Positions 41,055-53,099 are shown, counted from the first letter of the stretch. The stretch: DNA of 64,000 nt from Blastobasis lacticolella (GCA_905147135.1 LR990041.1:10415907-10479906), one strand, 5' to 3'. Numbers and translations are program-made. The notes: generated by a model not told the origin, from the sequence alone.

Positions 41055-43500
41055 AAAAGTGCAAATCCTGTATGCCTGTGTTTATCGCTCGCACAGCAGG
41101 GATCAGGAAACAACTCGTTTTTGTGGCCATCTCAAATTTCGTATTGGCGGTTGAAGTGAGGGAACGTTACCCCGGGGCGCAGTTAGTTATTCTGGGGGAT
41201 TTCAATGCCTACCACCAAGATTGGCTTTTCCCATACTAGGTGACTAATCATGCTGGGAGAGAGGCGCGTAAACTAGCTCTGTCGCTAGATCTCTCCCAGC
41301 TAGTAAGCTTCGCTATGAGGGTACCTGATGTCGACTCTCATACCGCAAATTGTTTAGATCTTCTGCTGACGACTGATCCGGACCGATACTGAGTCACTCA
41401 GTATCGGTTTCTGCACCGCTGGGTACATCCGACCACTGTCTGGTGAAATCTCTATCAGTCTATTCCCCACCGGAGCAAGCCTTTTGCAACCCCCGACGGG
41501 TTTGGCGATACAAGTCAGCAGATTGGGATGAGAAACGCCACTTCTTTTTGTCCTATCCCTGGCGAGAGGCATGCTTCTCTTCGGGCGATCCGTCGTATTG
41601 TGCTGAAGCCGTTACCGCGGTTATACGGCAGGATATGGAATATTATGTTCCGTACTCTGACGTAGCGATGAACGGCAAGTCTCGTTCATGGTTCATTGCT
41701 GAGTGCCGTCGCGCTGAAGCGCTGAAGCAGGCGCAATGCTCTGCCTGGGCTGAGGCTCGAGCACATAAGTCACCGGATACTGAAGAGAGCCTTAAACCTC
41801 GCCGCCAAGTCTTGCAAAAGGACGCTACGCATGGCTCGATTCCAACACATAAGCCGGATTGGCGCCAAACTGGCCTCTCCAGGAGGGTCTGGGAGTAAGG
41901 CTCGTTACCACCGTTGATGAAGCCAGACGGATCATTGGCACATGCTGCGCAGGAGAAAGAAAATTTGCTTGCTTCTCATTTCGCGGCAATTTCGCGTTTA
42001 GATACTGCAGGAAAAACTCCATCTCACCCCGCGCTGACTGCACTATGGCAGACGTGCGAATACATCAGAAAGAGATTTTAAAAATCATGCGAAGTGTGGA
42101 CGTGAACTAGGCTAGCGGACCTGATGGTATACCAGCGACGGTCTTGCGTAGATGTGCCCCTGAGTTGTCTCCTATTCTCACACGCCTGTTTCGCCTCTTA
42201 CTTAAGACTGGTATAGTAACTAAGTCGTGGAGGCTCGCCAATGTGCAACCTAAGAAGGGCAGCCTCGCAGACCCTGCCAACTACCGTCCTATTTTGGTCA
42301 CCTCTATTCTCTGTAAGATAATAGAGCGTGCACTGAACAACAAACTCCTTGCGCATCTCGAAGGTAACGATCTCCTCAGCGATTATTAGTACGGATTCCG
42401 CAGTAGTCGGTTTCCTTCTGGTGAATGCCACTCATATATGGAGTGAGGCCATTGAGAAACATGGTGAGGCCCTTGCTGTGCCGCTTGATATCTCTAAGGC
42501 CTTTGATAGGGTTTGGCACCTGGATTTTCGGACTTTCTGAGTGGACGATCAATCCGGGTAGTTCTCGATGGTTACTCGTCTGATCTTCAGGCTATCGACG
42601 CGGATGTTCCTCAGGGGTCGGTTCTGTCCGCGACTCTTTTCTTACTGCATATTAACGATCTTCTAGTACCCGGTACCCTTGGGTACGTGACAACAGCACA
42701 GTAACGGATAGATATCTTTGAGAGGGACGACATTCAGTCTTGTCGAGAGGCCTTGGTTAGGCGTTTGAACGAAGCTCTCAAGGCAGTCTCTGACTGGGGC
42801 GAAGCCAACCAAGCGGCGTTCAACGCTAACAAAACACAGGCGTGTTTGTTTTCCGCCAAACGGAATCCATTAAATTCCATCTAGAATTCATTCCATCTAG
42901 CTCCGGCTTTTCGGAATGTGACTGTGGAAATTACTGACAACTGGCAGCTCCTTGGTGTTGAGCTATCAACCAATCTTAACTTTGGACAGTATGTACATCG
43001 AATCCAAAGCTAAGACTGCCGCCAAGAAACTTGGTATCGTTTTGAAGGTCAGGCGGTACAACACTTCAAAGCAGTTGCTTCAATTATATCAAACACAAGT
43101 CCGATCATGCATTGAGTACTGCTGCCATCTCTGATGGATCAGCCAAATACCAACTGGCCGCTTTAGATTCGGTGGAAAAACGTGCAAAGCAGATAATTTG
43201 TGACCCGCAATTAATTGAGGCTAAGCTGCAGAGCCTCGAGCACCGGCGCAGGGTTGCGTGTCTGTCGGTTTTCTACAGGTTACATTTCGGAGAGTGTGCG
43301 AAACAGTTGCACGACCTCATTACGCCGGCCCCTTTCCGCCATCGGGAAACGCGCGGCTAAGGAATGGAACGCGTTGCCCGTGAGTGTGTTCCCTGATCGC
43401 TATAATCTGGACGCTTTCAAGTCTAGAGTGAATAGGCTGTTCCTATACAGGTATGCTCCATCTTCGACCATATTGTCACTTACCACGAGGATAGTATAAA
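41055..43500 (+). pseudogene. Jockey/CR1-type LINE ORF2 pseudogene
   Basis: The endonuclease end shows VILGDFNAYHQDW (the GDFN catalytic motif, 41,190). Reverse transcriptase pieces follow: SWRLANVQPKKGS, NYRPILVTSILCKIIERALN (42,280), LDISKAFDRVWH (42,488), DVPQGSVLSATLFLLHINDL (42,603), DWGEANQAAFNANKTQACLF (42,795), KTAAKKLGIVLKVRRYN (43,010), LDSVEKRAKQIICDP (43,165) and LPVSVFPDRYNLDAFKSRVN (43,375). The YADD catalytic box expected near 42,690 reads GYVTTAQ and is followed by a stop. Numerous stops and shifts occur, including a TAG at 42,387. The parent enzyme nicks DNA and copies its RNA at the nick. This copy is dead and has lost its 5' part. Confidence 0.87.
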
Positions 43501-43518
43501 ATTGAAACAAAAATAATC

Positions 43519-43745
43519 CGGCTCGATTTCGTTCGCGTTGCTTCCTACCCCTACATACACCTACTTCACCCCTACTACTACTACCCCTACTCTTTTACGA
43601 TAAACCTTCCTCTTGAATCACTCTATCTATCAATGATAACCGCACTAAAATCCGTTGCGTAGTTTAAAAGATCTAAACGTACATAGATACATAGGGACAG
43701 ACGGCGGGAAGCAACTTTGTTTTATGCTATGTATAGATAACCCAG
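43519..43745 (-). mobile_element. Helitron-like (Lep1-type) fragment
   Basis: Plus-strand order is reversed relative to 20,970: CTCGATTTCGTTCGCG, CCTACATACACCTACTTCAC, TTGAATCACTCTATCTATCA, ACCGCACTAAAATCCG, then GGACAGACGGCGGGAAGCAA. Confidence 0.65.
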
Positions 43746-43835
43746 AATATCACGTAGGCTATTATTTATCCCGAAATTTTATGTAGGAATGTAAAACCGG
43801 ACCCTACGCAGACAAAGTCGCCAACAAAAGCCAGT
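43738..43835 (+). mobile_element. Helitron-like 3' part
   Basis: CCAGAATATCACGTAGGCTA, TTTATCCCGAAATTTTATG and CCTACGCAGACAAAGTCGCC resemble the 3' half of the same superfamily. The adjacent piece has the opposite orientation, so at least two fragments are joined here. Confidence 0.5.
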
Positions 43836-45420
43836 AAAGTATATAATAACAGATGTAAACCGAAACTGTGATTCATATTAATCACAGCGGTGTATTTACA
43901 TTTTGAGTGTTGGCAACTAATTCATCATGCCAGCAGCCTCGGTAGGAAGAAAATAATTGCCATGGATAATTAACGCCTACACACCAAGTGAATTTGCCGA
44001 ATTTGCGTAAAATATATAAGGGTACACTCAGGCTTTAGTAAGTGGAGAACCAGTAGTTCAATCCGTTGATCTGATATTTAAGTTAAGAACAAACAGTTAA
44101 ATGCTGTTAAAAATAGAATTTATGTTAAATATAGAAGTTATATTGAAATGAAAAAAAGATTCATAACATGCTTTTATCGCGCGGTACCTATTCAACAAGA
44201 CCATTCCAAAGAGCCCAAACACGATGGGTTATTGCGTTCAGTAGTTTCTCTGACCACCTTCCAACTTCATCATCAGACAAGCTCCATAGTCATCCAAGTT
44301 ACTCAATCGGATACCAACAAATGGACGAAAATAGATTTGCAAACTTTGACGGACAACTTACAAACATACATACGAACAGTGCATGATAAATAGAAGCTTG
44401 TAAAAAGAAAGTATAATACCTTGAGTTTTGGGTTAATATTCAGGTTTAACTAAAAGGGACGTATACTTTTCCATCATATCTGTGCATCTTTTAATATAAA
44501 CAGCTTTCGTTAATGTTTAGATAAATTTCATATTTATTTTAAAAACCTACACAGGGTGTAATCGGTGTTATTTACTTGTATCAGTATAAATAACAATTAT
44601 TGTTACAAGCTTATTCACCGTTTTGCCAAATACTGTGAGTGGAGTGTGTGTTAAATGAAGCTACCTAGCACGTCAAATGAATTTACGATCAAAATACGCA
44701 AACGTTAAAATCCTATTAGCATAATTAAACATCATAATACAATCAAATCAAGGTACACTTAATCAATCAGTTAAAGGCCATGCCAACCTTTGTTGCGCGT
44801 ACTCCAGAATATACATTTGTAAACGATATGATTGACTTATAAAAATATGGTTCAGAATGTACCTAATAATTATCTGTATTTGGATCCCTGTGGAAGGATG
44901 TTAAAGGAATGTGAATACGAAAATAGCTTCAACGAGTCGCTACAACATCGGAACGGTTTTCAGTTTGGGAATGTGTCCACTGGCTATGATTTTCTCTCTA
45001 ATGTTTGACGAACAACTATACAACCAAAACTGACATATTTATAGGTACATTAGGAAAGGAGGCTGTCCAGATAAGTATATGTAGACAGAGATTTATGAAA
45101 GAAAATATAAAAGAAACGATGTACCAAATAATACAGTTTCATTCCTGAAACAATAATATTTCATCACAATGTCCCCAAGGGCTGCATATCGCGAAAAAAC
45201 TCGGGCGATACGTCGGATTTGGGCCCCGGAGTGACCATAAATCACAAAACACACCTGAAACTGGGACATTGTCAATCTACGTGTACCTACATGTAGATTG
45301 TGGCGGTGTGTTGTTGGGTTAGGAGCAAATACAATTATACATTTATAACGATGTAATGTATTAACATCTTTTTGTGTATTTGTTTAAGGGTGTGTATCTG
45401 ATTTATCCGTATTGAGGAGT
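43836..45420. other. AT-rich DNA, no supported gene
   Basis: ORFs of 81 and 72 codons at 44,148-44,393 overlap in two frames and have no family motif. A short hairpin (AATCTACGTG...ACATGTAGATT) lies at 45,272-45,298. Nothing else supported. Confidence 0.45.
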
Positions 45421-45748
45421 GTTGGTGGCCGAGTGGTTAATGTATCCGACTCGTAAGCGAGAGGCACTGCGGCCATATACTAATGTCTCTTTTCTGAGTT
45501 ATATACATTAGTTGAATGCCAACGGATGCTCTTACGTTGAGGGAGAACTATGACTGAGACTGAGGATGAAACTTGCACATTCAGGCGACTGAATGTGTAA
45601 CCATGATCCAATCTGGTCAGGTTCCCTTAGCAGCAGTGTCACGAAGGTTAGATGGCAGTCGCTCCACTGTAATTATTTGATTTGTCAAATCCTGAATCAT
45701 GGACCCCAAGTCCTCGTGCGCGAGAGTACAGCCGGGATATTAACGCCT
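45421..45748 (+). mobile_element. SINE-A, copy 4
   Basis: GTTGGTGGCCGAGTGGTTAA at 45,421, then CCGACTCGTAAGCGAGAGGC; the B box is deleted (CACTGCGGCC). The body is present with an insertion near 45,550 and a perfect hairpin at 45,576-45,597. It ends ATTAACGCCTGA. Confidence 0.85.
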
Positions 45749-46022
45749 GATTGTGATGATAATTATCTGATCTACCCATGTGACACAGACTTTTAGTCGG
45801 TACCGTATCCAGTATCACTGTTCTAATTGATTTCATTCTAGTAATTACATTCGCTTTCATCGGTGGCAAGCAAAGCCGGTTTTCTGTATACACCTATAGG
45901 AAGGGAAACCAAGTATCGGCTTAGATTAAAGACAAAGGGTCTAAAATTAACATTAAACAAAGTACTACTAGAGATCCTAGATTGAATGATTTATGTTTCA
46001 TGAACAGAAGCTAGGTAAGTAG
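45749..46022. other. Non-coding DNA
   Basis: Nothing supported. Confidence 0.4.
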
Positions 46023-46062
46023 AAGCTCGTCTAAGCTGAAATGACGCGCCCCACTACTTAAT
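46023..46062 (+). repeat. Solo MITE end
   Basis: AGAAGCTCGTCTAAGCTGAA followed by ATGACGCGCCCCACTACT matches the 37-bp inverted end of the element at 628-885. No partner end is visible nearby. Confidence 0.7.
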
Positions 46063-47046
46063 TAGAATTCTGTATATAATCAGATACCATTAAATTAAGA
46101 GTCACAATTAACCGGTTTTTAGTATTCGTTGTTATTTTATTTTATTTATTAGTATAAGTTACAATAGTTTATATTTAGTGAGATAGAAAATCTGTTTATA
46201 CAAGGTATTCGCAATCCTACTCACAAGTCATCACAGTCAATATGAATATGGAGTAACAAAAAAAAAGCTTAACTTAATGAAATCAGGCAACAAATAGTAA
46301 CATGCATAGATAGAGAAATAACAACAAAGTTCTAACGTTAACCTTAAAAGTTCTAGCTTGCATCTTTATAATTTACAATTTATTTTTATTTTTGTTATTT
46401 GTTGTTATAGCGGCCATGCAAACACATATGTTGTGAAAATTTCAAGTAGCTGGCTGTTTCGGTTCTATTGATATATGCCTGCGTATTGGGAGGCTTAGTA
46501 TTGGGGTTAGCTTTTTCCCATCGGGTACGGCACCCTAAAAAGAAAAACGTATAAATGAACCCTAAAAATAAAATTTAATACATCACTACTAGGTACGAGT
46601 AGTTAAGTTTAAATAGGTAATTTTAGTGAAGTCCAAAGAGCGTGCCTTAACTGGGAATGGACGTACAGTAGGCAACATAAATCGCAGTGTAGGTAAGTGT
46701 TCGCGGATTTCAAACGGCTTGGAAGAGGTCTAGCGGATATTGCATTTGAACACGCGACTTTGAAATTCACGAACCAGAAACGAATCCTGCAGGTAAAAGT
46801 ATGGGTAATGCCCTGAAATCAATAACTTACCCCGGTGTGAAATTCATCTACTGCACTAATGCCGATGCCGATGTTAATAAATTTATGGATTTGCATACTT
46901 TTGAAAGTCACCTCACATTAGATTTTAAATATATTTTTATTTACACTACAAAGAAATTAAGGAGAAGATAGTGATGGGAAGCAGTTACTCTCACCTATAA
47001 CATGTGATAAAAATGTAGAACCGCAGATGCGTTATCACTGTTAGGA
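46063..47046. other. AT-rich DNA, no supported gene
   Basis: A possible LINE-derived A/T-rich stretch near 46,130-46,370; otherwise nothing supported. Confidence 0.4.
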
Positions 47047-47054
47047 CTAAGGCG

Positions 47055-47505
47055 CAGGGATGATAGATGCCAAGTCAGAAATTATGGCACAGGCCTGTCA
47101 AAATTATGGTACTTTATAACAGTAGTCTCCAAAAAAGTACGTTGGGGCTCCTAAAATAGTACAAAAATGGCTAAAAAGGTACGCTACTTTTCTATTTTAT
47201 GGGGGGTGGTGCCAACAAAACGGTGGTGCCAGTGAGAATAAATACGTAAAAATCAACCCTTTCTTCAAGTCGGCCAAATAGTACGTAAACAGGACTTATC
47301 ATATTTAACAGGACAGAAAGGTCTCTATAATTAAAATTGCGAAAAGCAACCTTACGTTCATACACTATTATCTATTTTGTCATATAGCTGGATTGATATA
47401 AAATTATGGTACTTTTGCGTACCATAATGGAAGTACATACGTACATGGTACGAACACCTGAAAAATGGTACGTATACCATAATTATGGTACGTATAACAT
47501 CCCTG
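47055..47505. mobile_element. 451-bp hAT-type MITE
   Basis: Ends CAGGGATG...CATCCCTG with an exact 8-bp duplication CTAAGGCG at 47,047-47,054 and 47,506-47,513. CAGGG ends and 8-bp duplications are typical of hAT elements. The interior has many copies of GGTAC and ATTATGGTAC in both orientations, including the palindrome GTACCATAATTATGGTAC near the right end. No ORF for a transposase. Confidence 0.88.
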
Positions 47506-47710
47506 CTAAGGCGTAATCCACACGGGCAGCGGTTGGCAACTCAGCGGTCAGGATCCCGACTACCCATTCTAAATTAAACGCAATTTTGACTCGCCATGTC
47601 GAATGGAGCGCATGAGATGGCACATTATAAGCGATAACAATTACGTTCAATTTGAGTTAGGCGATATGGCCGCTGATGTATCTTTGTTACACCATATTTT
47701 TGTCTCCATC

Positions 47711-48117
47711 AGGAAATGCATAGTATCGCTTTAAAGTCACAGGTGGCTGCTAGAGGTGCTAATGTAGCCTGTATTGACGCGGATCAAAGAACGAGCTCTC
47801 AAAGCCCTTGGTGGCCTCGCGACGCCGCTGGCACTCTTGTCTGTCACTCCGAAATGCCACATGCCTGTATTTACAGGCCTTTGCACTGCAAAACGGAACA
47901 AAACAATGCAAGGGACTGTTGCAAGGGAAATACATACTCAGAATTTCCAGTTGTTACGGTCGCACATAACCACGGAATCGCGCGTCGGCGTCACTGCGTA
48001 AATCTCCCAAATCTAGGGCATTTAATCAGCATTTTCTCTGCTGTGGCTTTTGCCCTGCACAAAAATGCAAAGACCGCACAACGCACTTGCCTGCAGCGAC
48101 CTAGCCGCCTAGAATAA
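47711..48117 (+). other. 133-codon ORF after an acceptor-like site (speculative)
   Basis: TATTTTTGTCTCCATCAG/GAAATGC is a good splice-acceptor match, directly followed by an open frame starting MHSIALKSQVAARGANVA and ending at TAA 48,115-48,117. It contains about ten cysteines and several basic residues. No known domain. A second frame (47,774-48,001) is also open. It could be a terminal exon, a repeat fragment or chance. Confidence 0.18.
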
Positions 48118-48989
48118 GCTCGTTACTGTTGAATCTAATATCGACCAATGTCACGTTAGTTAAGTTAGGAATTTATTTAACTTACATTGTAATTTTTTAA
48201 ATGATTAAGTTAATTTTCAGGATCATTTTGGTTAATTCAGTACTGAACCTGAGATGTGTGAAAAGTGCAATCGAAATCGAGTCCGACGAGCCTTCGTCGG
48301 ATAGTAACGTCACTAGATGAATAAGGAAATTACAACAATTTTCAGCTAAACCCGCAAAATAAATCGCTATTCCCGCAAATATAATAAATTGGTTGTAATA
48401 ACGAGCTGATTCATAAAAATTATAATTTAAGGAAATCTTTTCCGCTAACCTCTGAAGCATAAACGATTTACCCAAGTTCCTGGTTGCTACGTTAACTAAG
48501 TAAGAAGTAGGTAATTTCTGGAACTAAAGTATAGGAACAGAGAAAAAATGTAATGCCTATTACATTTGACCTCGTCATAGTAGTATCTTGGGCTGGCAAG
48601 CCCTGAGATGGTCTCATTTTTATCAGGGCAGGATCTGATGAAATATCAGGAAAAACAAGGAAAGCCCTCAAAAATTATAGGCACGTACAGTGTTTGATAC
48701 GTTTTAATAACTTACTCAGGTATTTGCTTTTGGGAGTGATTGTTGCTGAATTGATAATACATTTTGATAATTAATACTGCGATTTCTCAATGGGAATTAT
48801 TTACTATCTAGGGTTGAGGTATGCCTGAAAATGTATACCTACTCCTGAGGAGATATCATTTTGACCAGATCTAGTTTCGGTAATCGATATTTATTTTATT
48901 TAATATGTTTTTTTATTTTATCATCATCGTCATCCTGGCCAGTTATTCTGATGATGATGATGCCAATAATTGCGCAGACTGAACACAAC
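48118..48989. other. AT-rich DNA
   Basis: A 92-codon minus-strand ORF at 48,197-48,475 has no recognisable motif. A GAT microsatellite is at 48,952. Nothing supported. Confidence 0.45.
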
Positions 48990-49180
48990 AATGCAAATAT
49001 TGTTGCTTCAATTGCACCCAGGGGTACTCCTCAGACTTGACAGAGCCATACCACTTGATAAAATATCTCTACATTATCACTTACACAAGCCAGCTTTACC
49101 TAAATCGCTAATATCCGTTTCATCTAAATGCATACGGTCGCTTACTCCATTTCAGAGCTGAACCCTGACTACGTCTGAAT
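48990..49180. repeat. Dispersed repeat shared with 21.3 kb
   Basis: TATTGTTGCTTCAATTGCAC, ACTCCTCAGACTTGACAGAG and CATACCACTTGATAAAAT correspond to 21,300-21,365. The rest diverges. Confidence 0.5.
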
Positions 49181-49239
49181 ACAATACTCGATCAGCTGAA
49201 TGTCTGAATATAGCCTAAACACAGACACGAAAAAGCCGG

Positions 49240-49460
49240 TGTTTGTTTGTGGAAGGCGCAGGGCCGACGCGCGGGGACCGCACCGGCAGTCTGCAGCCGA
49301 ACGGCAGGCAGCGCGCACCGACGCGCGTCAAAACGCACCACGCGACATCCCGCGTACCCACCGCGCGTAATCCGAAAGTCGGTCGGTCGGTACCTCGCTA
49401 GTCTCTGTACTCACCGGGCATGTGACACACTCGGAATAGCAAAAGTGCCTAAAGGTAATA
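49240..49460 (+). promoter_or_regulatory. CpG-rich candidate 5' exon or promoter
   Basis: About 200 bp of GC- and CpG-rich sequence (GCGCAGGGCCGACGCGCGGG; AGTCGGTCGGTCGGTACCTC) ends at a donor-like AAAG/GTAATA near 49,454. It looks like an insect 5' untranslated first exon with an initiator region, but no gene can be attached. A 107-codon ORF across it (49,247-49,570) is Arg/Ala-rich and probably a composition effect. Confidence 0.3.
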
Positions 49461-50499
49461 AAATGTCAAAGGAGTCAAAGTTAAAAGAAGATAATTGGAA
49501 AAGTCTGAAATTGTGGGACATGAAAATTAATTTATATTCTGCTTTTCTTTTAACGTCAATTGGTGTGTAAGAATTGATTGTTAAGGTAAAAGTTTGGTAA
49601 TAGAAATTCTGTTTTTAATTAGAAGGGCGGTGAAGATGACTAGCCCTTATTGGGACCTACGGAATATGTGTTTTCAATCAATGTCAAGAAATTGGTTCAC
49701 GCCTGTACGTAGCGCAAATGTGTTCTATTCACGACACAATGAATTTCTTGAAATCTAATGATAATACGATGACAAAATATGAAATTATCATAGGCACTAA
49801 CGATCTATTCAGTGGCGAGGACATGAAAATCCATCGTTAATTATAAAATGAGATGAAGAGGTACTTCTCTATTTATTTCCATTAAAATGACAGAGACGAG
49901 GAGGGTTTCCCTAATTAGATTTCATCAAATATGAAGCGCTATACAGAATGCCAACGAATAATCACTTTTCATTTAAATCTCATTGAATATTTATTAATAA
50001 CTTCAGAGATTTCGTCACGAATTCCAAAACATAAGTTAATATATTAATAATTTATGATTTATGAAAATTGTTTCGACTCATAAATATGAAATTATCAGAG
50101 AATCAATTATAAAAAGACATTTATAATTTAACCCGAAGTATTATTTTCGTGACATCTACGAGTAGGTACTTCAGATGCCCGAAACATAGTGTTTTGTCTG
50201 TCGTTCAATGTCAAGTATGAAAATTACATCAAGATCTTAATACGTCAAAGCCCTAAAATTTTCCGTCTCCTAAAATGACCAAATCGTGCAATAACCTACT
50301 CGTAGTTAATTTCAAGAAAGCGATCATAACGTCTACGATTCATACATTCATATTTCAAAGAAAAATCCAAAACCGCAGCTGAAGCTAAGCCGTCACTGTG
50401 ATGGTTAATCCCTTAAGTCTCATGCCTATTACTCAGGCTTCATCCAGAACACAAACGCAAGTATTGTTGCTTGCTACTAGTTGAAATGGATATGGCTGT
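49461..50499. other. AT-rich DNA, no supported gene
   Basis: No ORF above 60 codons with any motif; nothing supported. Confidence 0.5.
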
Positions 50500-50682
50500 T
50501 GTATTGTCTCCGTATTGACGCAGCGTGGGTAGGTTTCCCACAAGGTGGACCGACGATCTGGTAAAGATCACAGGTACCAGCTGGATGCGGAAGGCACAAG
50601 ACCTGCCTTTGTGGAGATCTCTGGGGGAGGCCTATGACCAGCAGTGGGCGTCTTTCGGCTGATATGATGATGATGATGATTG
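50500..50682 (+). pseudogene. RTE-type LINE C-terminal end with (GAT)n tail
   Basis: Reads GRFPTRWTDDLVKITGTSWM, then RKAQDLPLWRSLGEAYDQQW, and ends in a TGATATGATGATGATGATGA tail. This is the typical RTE ORF2 C-terminus followed by its short 3' end; a 5'-truncated insertion. Confidence 0.85.
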
Positions 50683-51480
50683 TCCCCGTTGCTACAGACA
50701 CCTCAGGCTTGATTGAGTCGTTGTGTGATGGACGAAGGCCCATTGATTTTTATGACGATGGAGCGTTATTTGCTTGTGTGATAGCTTTGTTGCGAAGTCT
50801 GTGAAGTGTGTGAGTATTATGGCAATGACAATTATTCCTTTAAAATGGTATAGCTAATAAATATGTGGGTATATTATTATGAATATTAACGGGTATTTAG
50901 TGTAAGCACATAAAAATACCCTTATTATAATATTACTTCTCTCTTGATTCAGTAGTTTCATACATTAGGACACGAATCCAAGTGTTCACTGTCGATGTAT
51001 TATTAACGAATTAGAATATTAAAAGTATGTAGGTATCTAAAATATTACGTCACTTAAATGTCGAGATATTATTTCGACAATAAACTTAACAAATGTTTAC
51101 AAAAGCAACGTGTTTTACATTTTATGCCTCTACTCAATGTGATCTGATTGGGAAATATTCTATTATTTTCGGTTCAATTCCCTTCCAAGTCCCGGAACAA
51201 ACTTCATTGTTACTTGACTGGACAATAGGAAAATCTCAAAAGGTTTGCCCTAAGAAAACGGTAAGACCTCTTGATCGGGAGGTCATTGGCGAACAAACAT
51301 CAATTTCAAAAGAAATAAAATGTTCATGACTGAGACTGAAATATTAACAATCGGGAAAACGAGAGGTGTAATAATAATAGTTGACAACGTAAATTCATCA
51401 ACATGTAATAGATATTTTCGTTTTGAATAAAGTTGTTTCAATGGTGTAGGTACAAATACCTACTTAAATTTTATTTTAAA
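50683..51480. other. AT-rich DNA
   Basis: A 78-codon ORF at 51,093-51,329 lacks motifs. Nothing supported. Confidence 0.45.
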
Positions 51481-51685
51481 CTAGCTCTTGCCCGCGATTT
51501 CGTCTGCGTAAAATCCTGTTATAACGTTCCAGACCCGTTCCCGCGGGAAGCGTATTTGCTATTCTAGGCTATATGCCATATTTCTGCCAAATTTTATCAA
51601 AATCCTGTCAGTAGTTTTTGCATGAATGAGTAACAAACATCCAAACATACATCTTATAAACTTTTAATTCATAATATTAATAGGA
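51481..51685 (-). mobile_element. Helitron-like element, complete 205-bp copy
   Basis: On the minus strand it starts TCCTATTAATATTATGAATT and ends GCGGGCAAGAGCTAG, with host A before and T after, as expected for insertion between A and T without target duplication. Internal blocks TTTGTTACTCATTCATGCAA, AACTACTGACAGGATTTTGA and ACGCAGACGAAATCGCGGGC are those of the common lepidopteran family. No Rep/helicase, hence non-autonomous. Confidence 0.8.
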
Positions 51686-51686
51686 T

Positions 51687-52000
51687 GAAGTGGTGAAGTT
51701 ATTAGATGAGCTTTTTCACATACGCGACTAATATATGCAAAAATTGATAATTTCGTTTCTGGTTGACTGCGTAAAAGCGGCATCCGAATCTATCCAACTT
51801 GCTGGTCAAATATGAAAAACTGGTTCAGTACAACTGGGTGTAGCATCAGTTATCTCGAGTATCTTCACTTGACGGTTTGCCAAAACAACATGGATTTGGT
51901 TGAGAATTCGTTCAGATATTTCTTTGGTGCATTTAAATAACCGCGTGTGACAATGGTGATCCGTATGGAGAATGGTGATCTGTATTATAAAATAATCATC
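51687..52000. other. Non-coding DNA
   Basis: Nothing supported. Confidence 0.4.
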
Positions 52001-52210
52001 TTGGCGTTAGTGTTAGGGTTATGCTCTCGCGCACGAGGGCCCGCGGTCTGCCGTGACCATAATCCAGGATTTGGCAGATCAGATAATTACAGTGGAGCGA
52101 CTGCCATCTGACCTCCGTGACCATGCTACTAGGGGGACTTGACCAGATTGGATCATGGTTACATATTCAGTCGCCTGAATGTGCAGGTTTCATCACGATG
52201 TTTTCCCGGT
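52001..52210 (-). mobile_element. SINE-A, reverse copy, head missing
   Basis: On the minus strand from ACATCGTGATGAAACCTGCA through the hairpin (52,162-52,183) to GAGAGCATAACC and CTAACGCCAAGATGATTATT. The tRNA-like head is absent, as in 5'-truncated retroposed copies. Confidence 0.85.
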
Positions 52211-53099
52211 GCTCTCTACTGTCATCAACGAAATTACTTCCTTTTGCCTTAAACACATATTTAGGTACTCACATTAACGATATGCATAGAAAAATCCAAC
52301 AGTCTGAAAGTGAAGGTGTTTGTAATTCATTGTCAAAAGAAGCCACCACGAGGGATAACCCTTCCCCATTCATTAGCATTTAAAACAGAATTCAAACGGA
52401 GTAACTCTTTTCAAACTCGGGTTCCATTGTCGAGTGGCTCTGTCGCGTCGACTTGATATGGCAATGATAATTGATGTCTTTGAAGTCTCTTACGGAAAAA
52501 GGAAAGAAAATGTTTCACTGTGAATTTTTCCTATTGAAAGGCTTCCACACAATATTTCTTTCCTTCATTCAAACGCACGAACGGATGGCAGAAAATATAA
52601 ATTACCGAATCTGAAAAGAGACGTTGGGAGCGGCGTCTTCAAAGACGCTGAAACGGTGCCGCATGCAATTTGAAACAAGCTGTGGACTGTGTGGCTTTTA
52701 GCGAAGAGATGAAGTGAGAATGAATGAATGAACACTTTATTGCATAAATATAGGAGACAGTCGATACATTGAGAAATTGATACGTTTGCTACAAGTGTGT
52801 GCTAAGGCTAGTGATTTTAATTAGGTACCTTCCATTTTCACAAATTCGTCGATCACTAATATTTGATTTAATATTGTTGTAATTTATTTCTCTAATTTAA
52901 TTACGACCGGTTTCTTTCACTTGTAGCTAAAGCTTTGTTAATTGTTTATTTAGTTATGTTTGAGTTTAATATCTCTTCGTGCATTAAATTTTATGACACC
53001 CATAAGGGTGTTTGTGTACACCCTAATATCTCACTGCTAGAAGTAATGGGATGCAAATCAAAAATCTTCGCCGTAGACTTTTAGGTACTATATAGATAT
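52211..53099. other. Non-coding DNA with a LINE end
   Basis: GAATGAATGAATGAACACTT followed by TATTGCATAAA at 52,718-52,748 is the reverse of a LINE 3' end with an (ATTC)n tail. Otherwise nothing supported. Confidence 0.45.

Noticed and set aside
40655..41239. 194-codon ORF as a gene
   Set aside because: A chance join of unrelated upstream sequence, a LINE 3' tail and the first part of a LINE endonuclease.
44148..44393. 81-codon and 72-codon ORFs in overlapping frames
   Set aside because: Two mutually exclusive frames of similar length in AT-rich DNA without any motif; likely chance.
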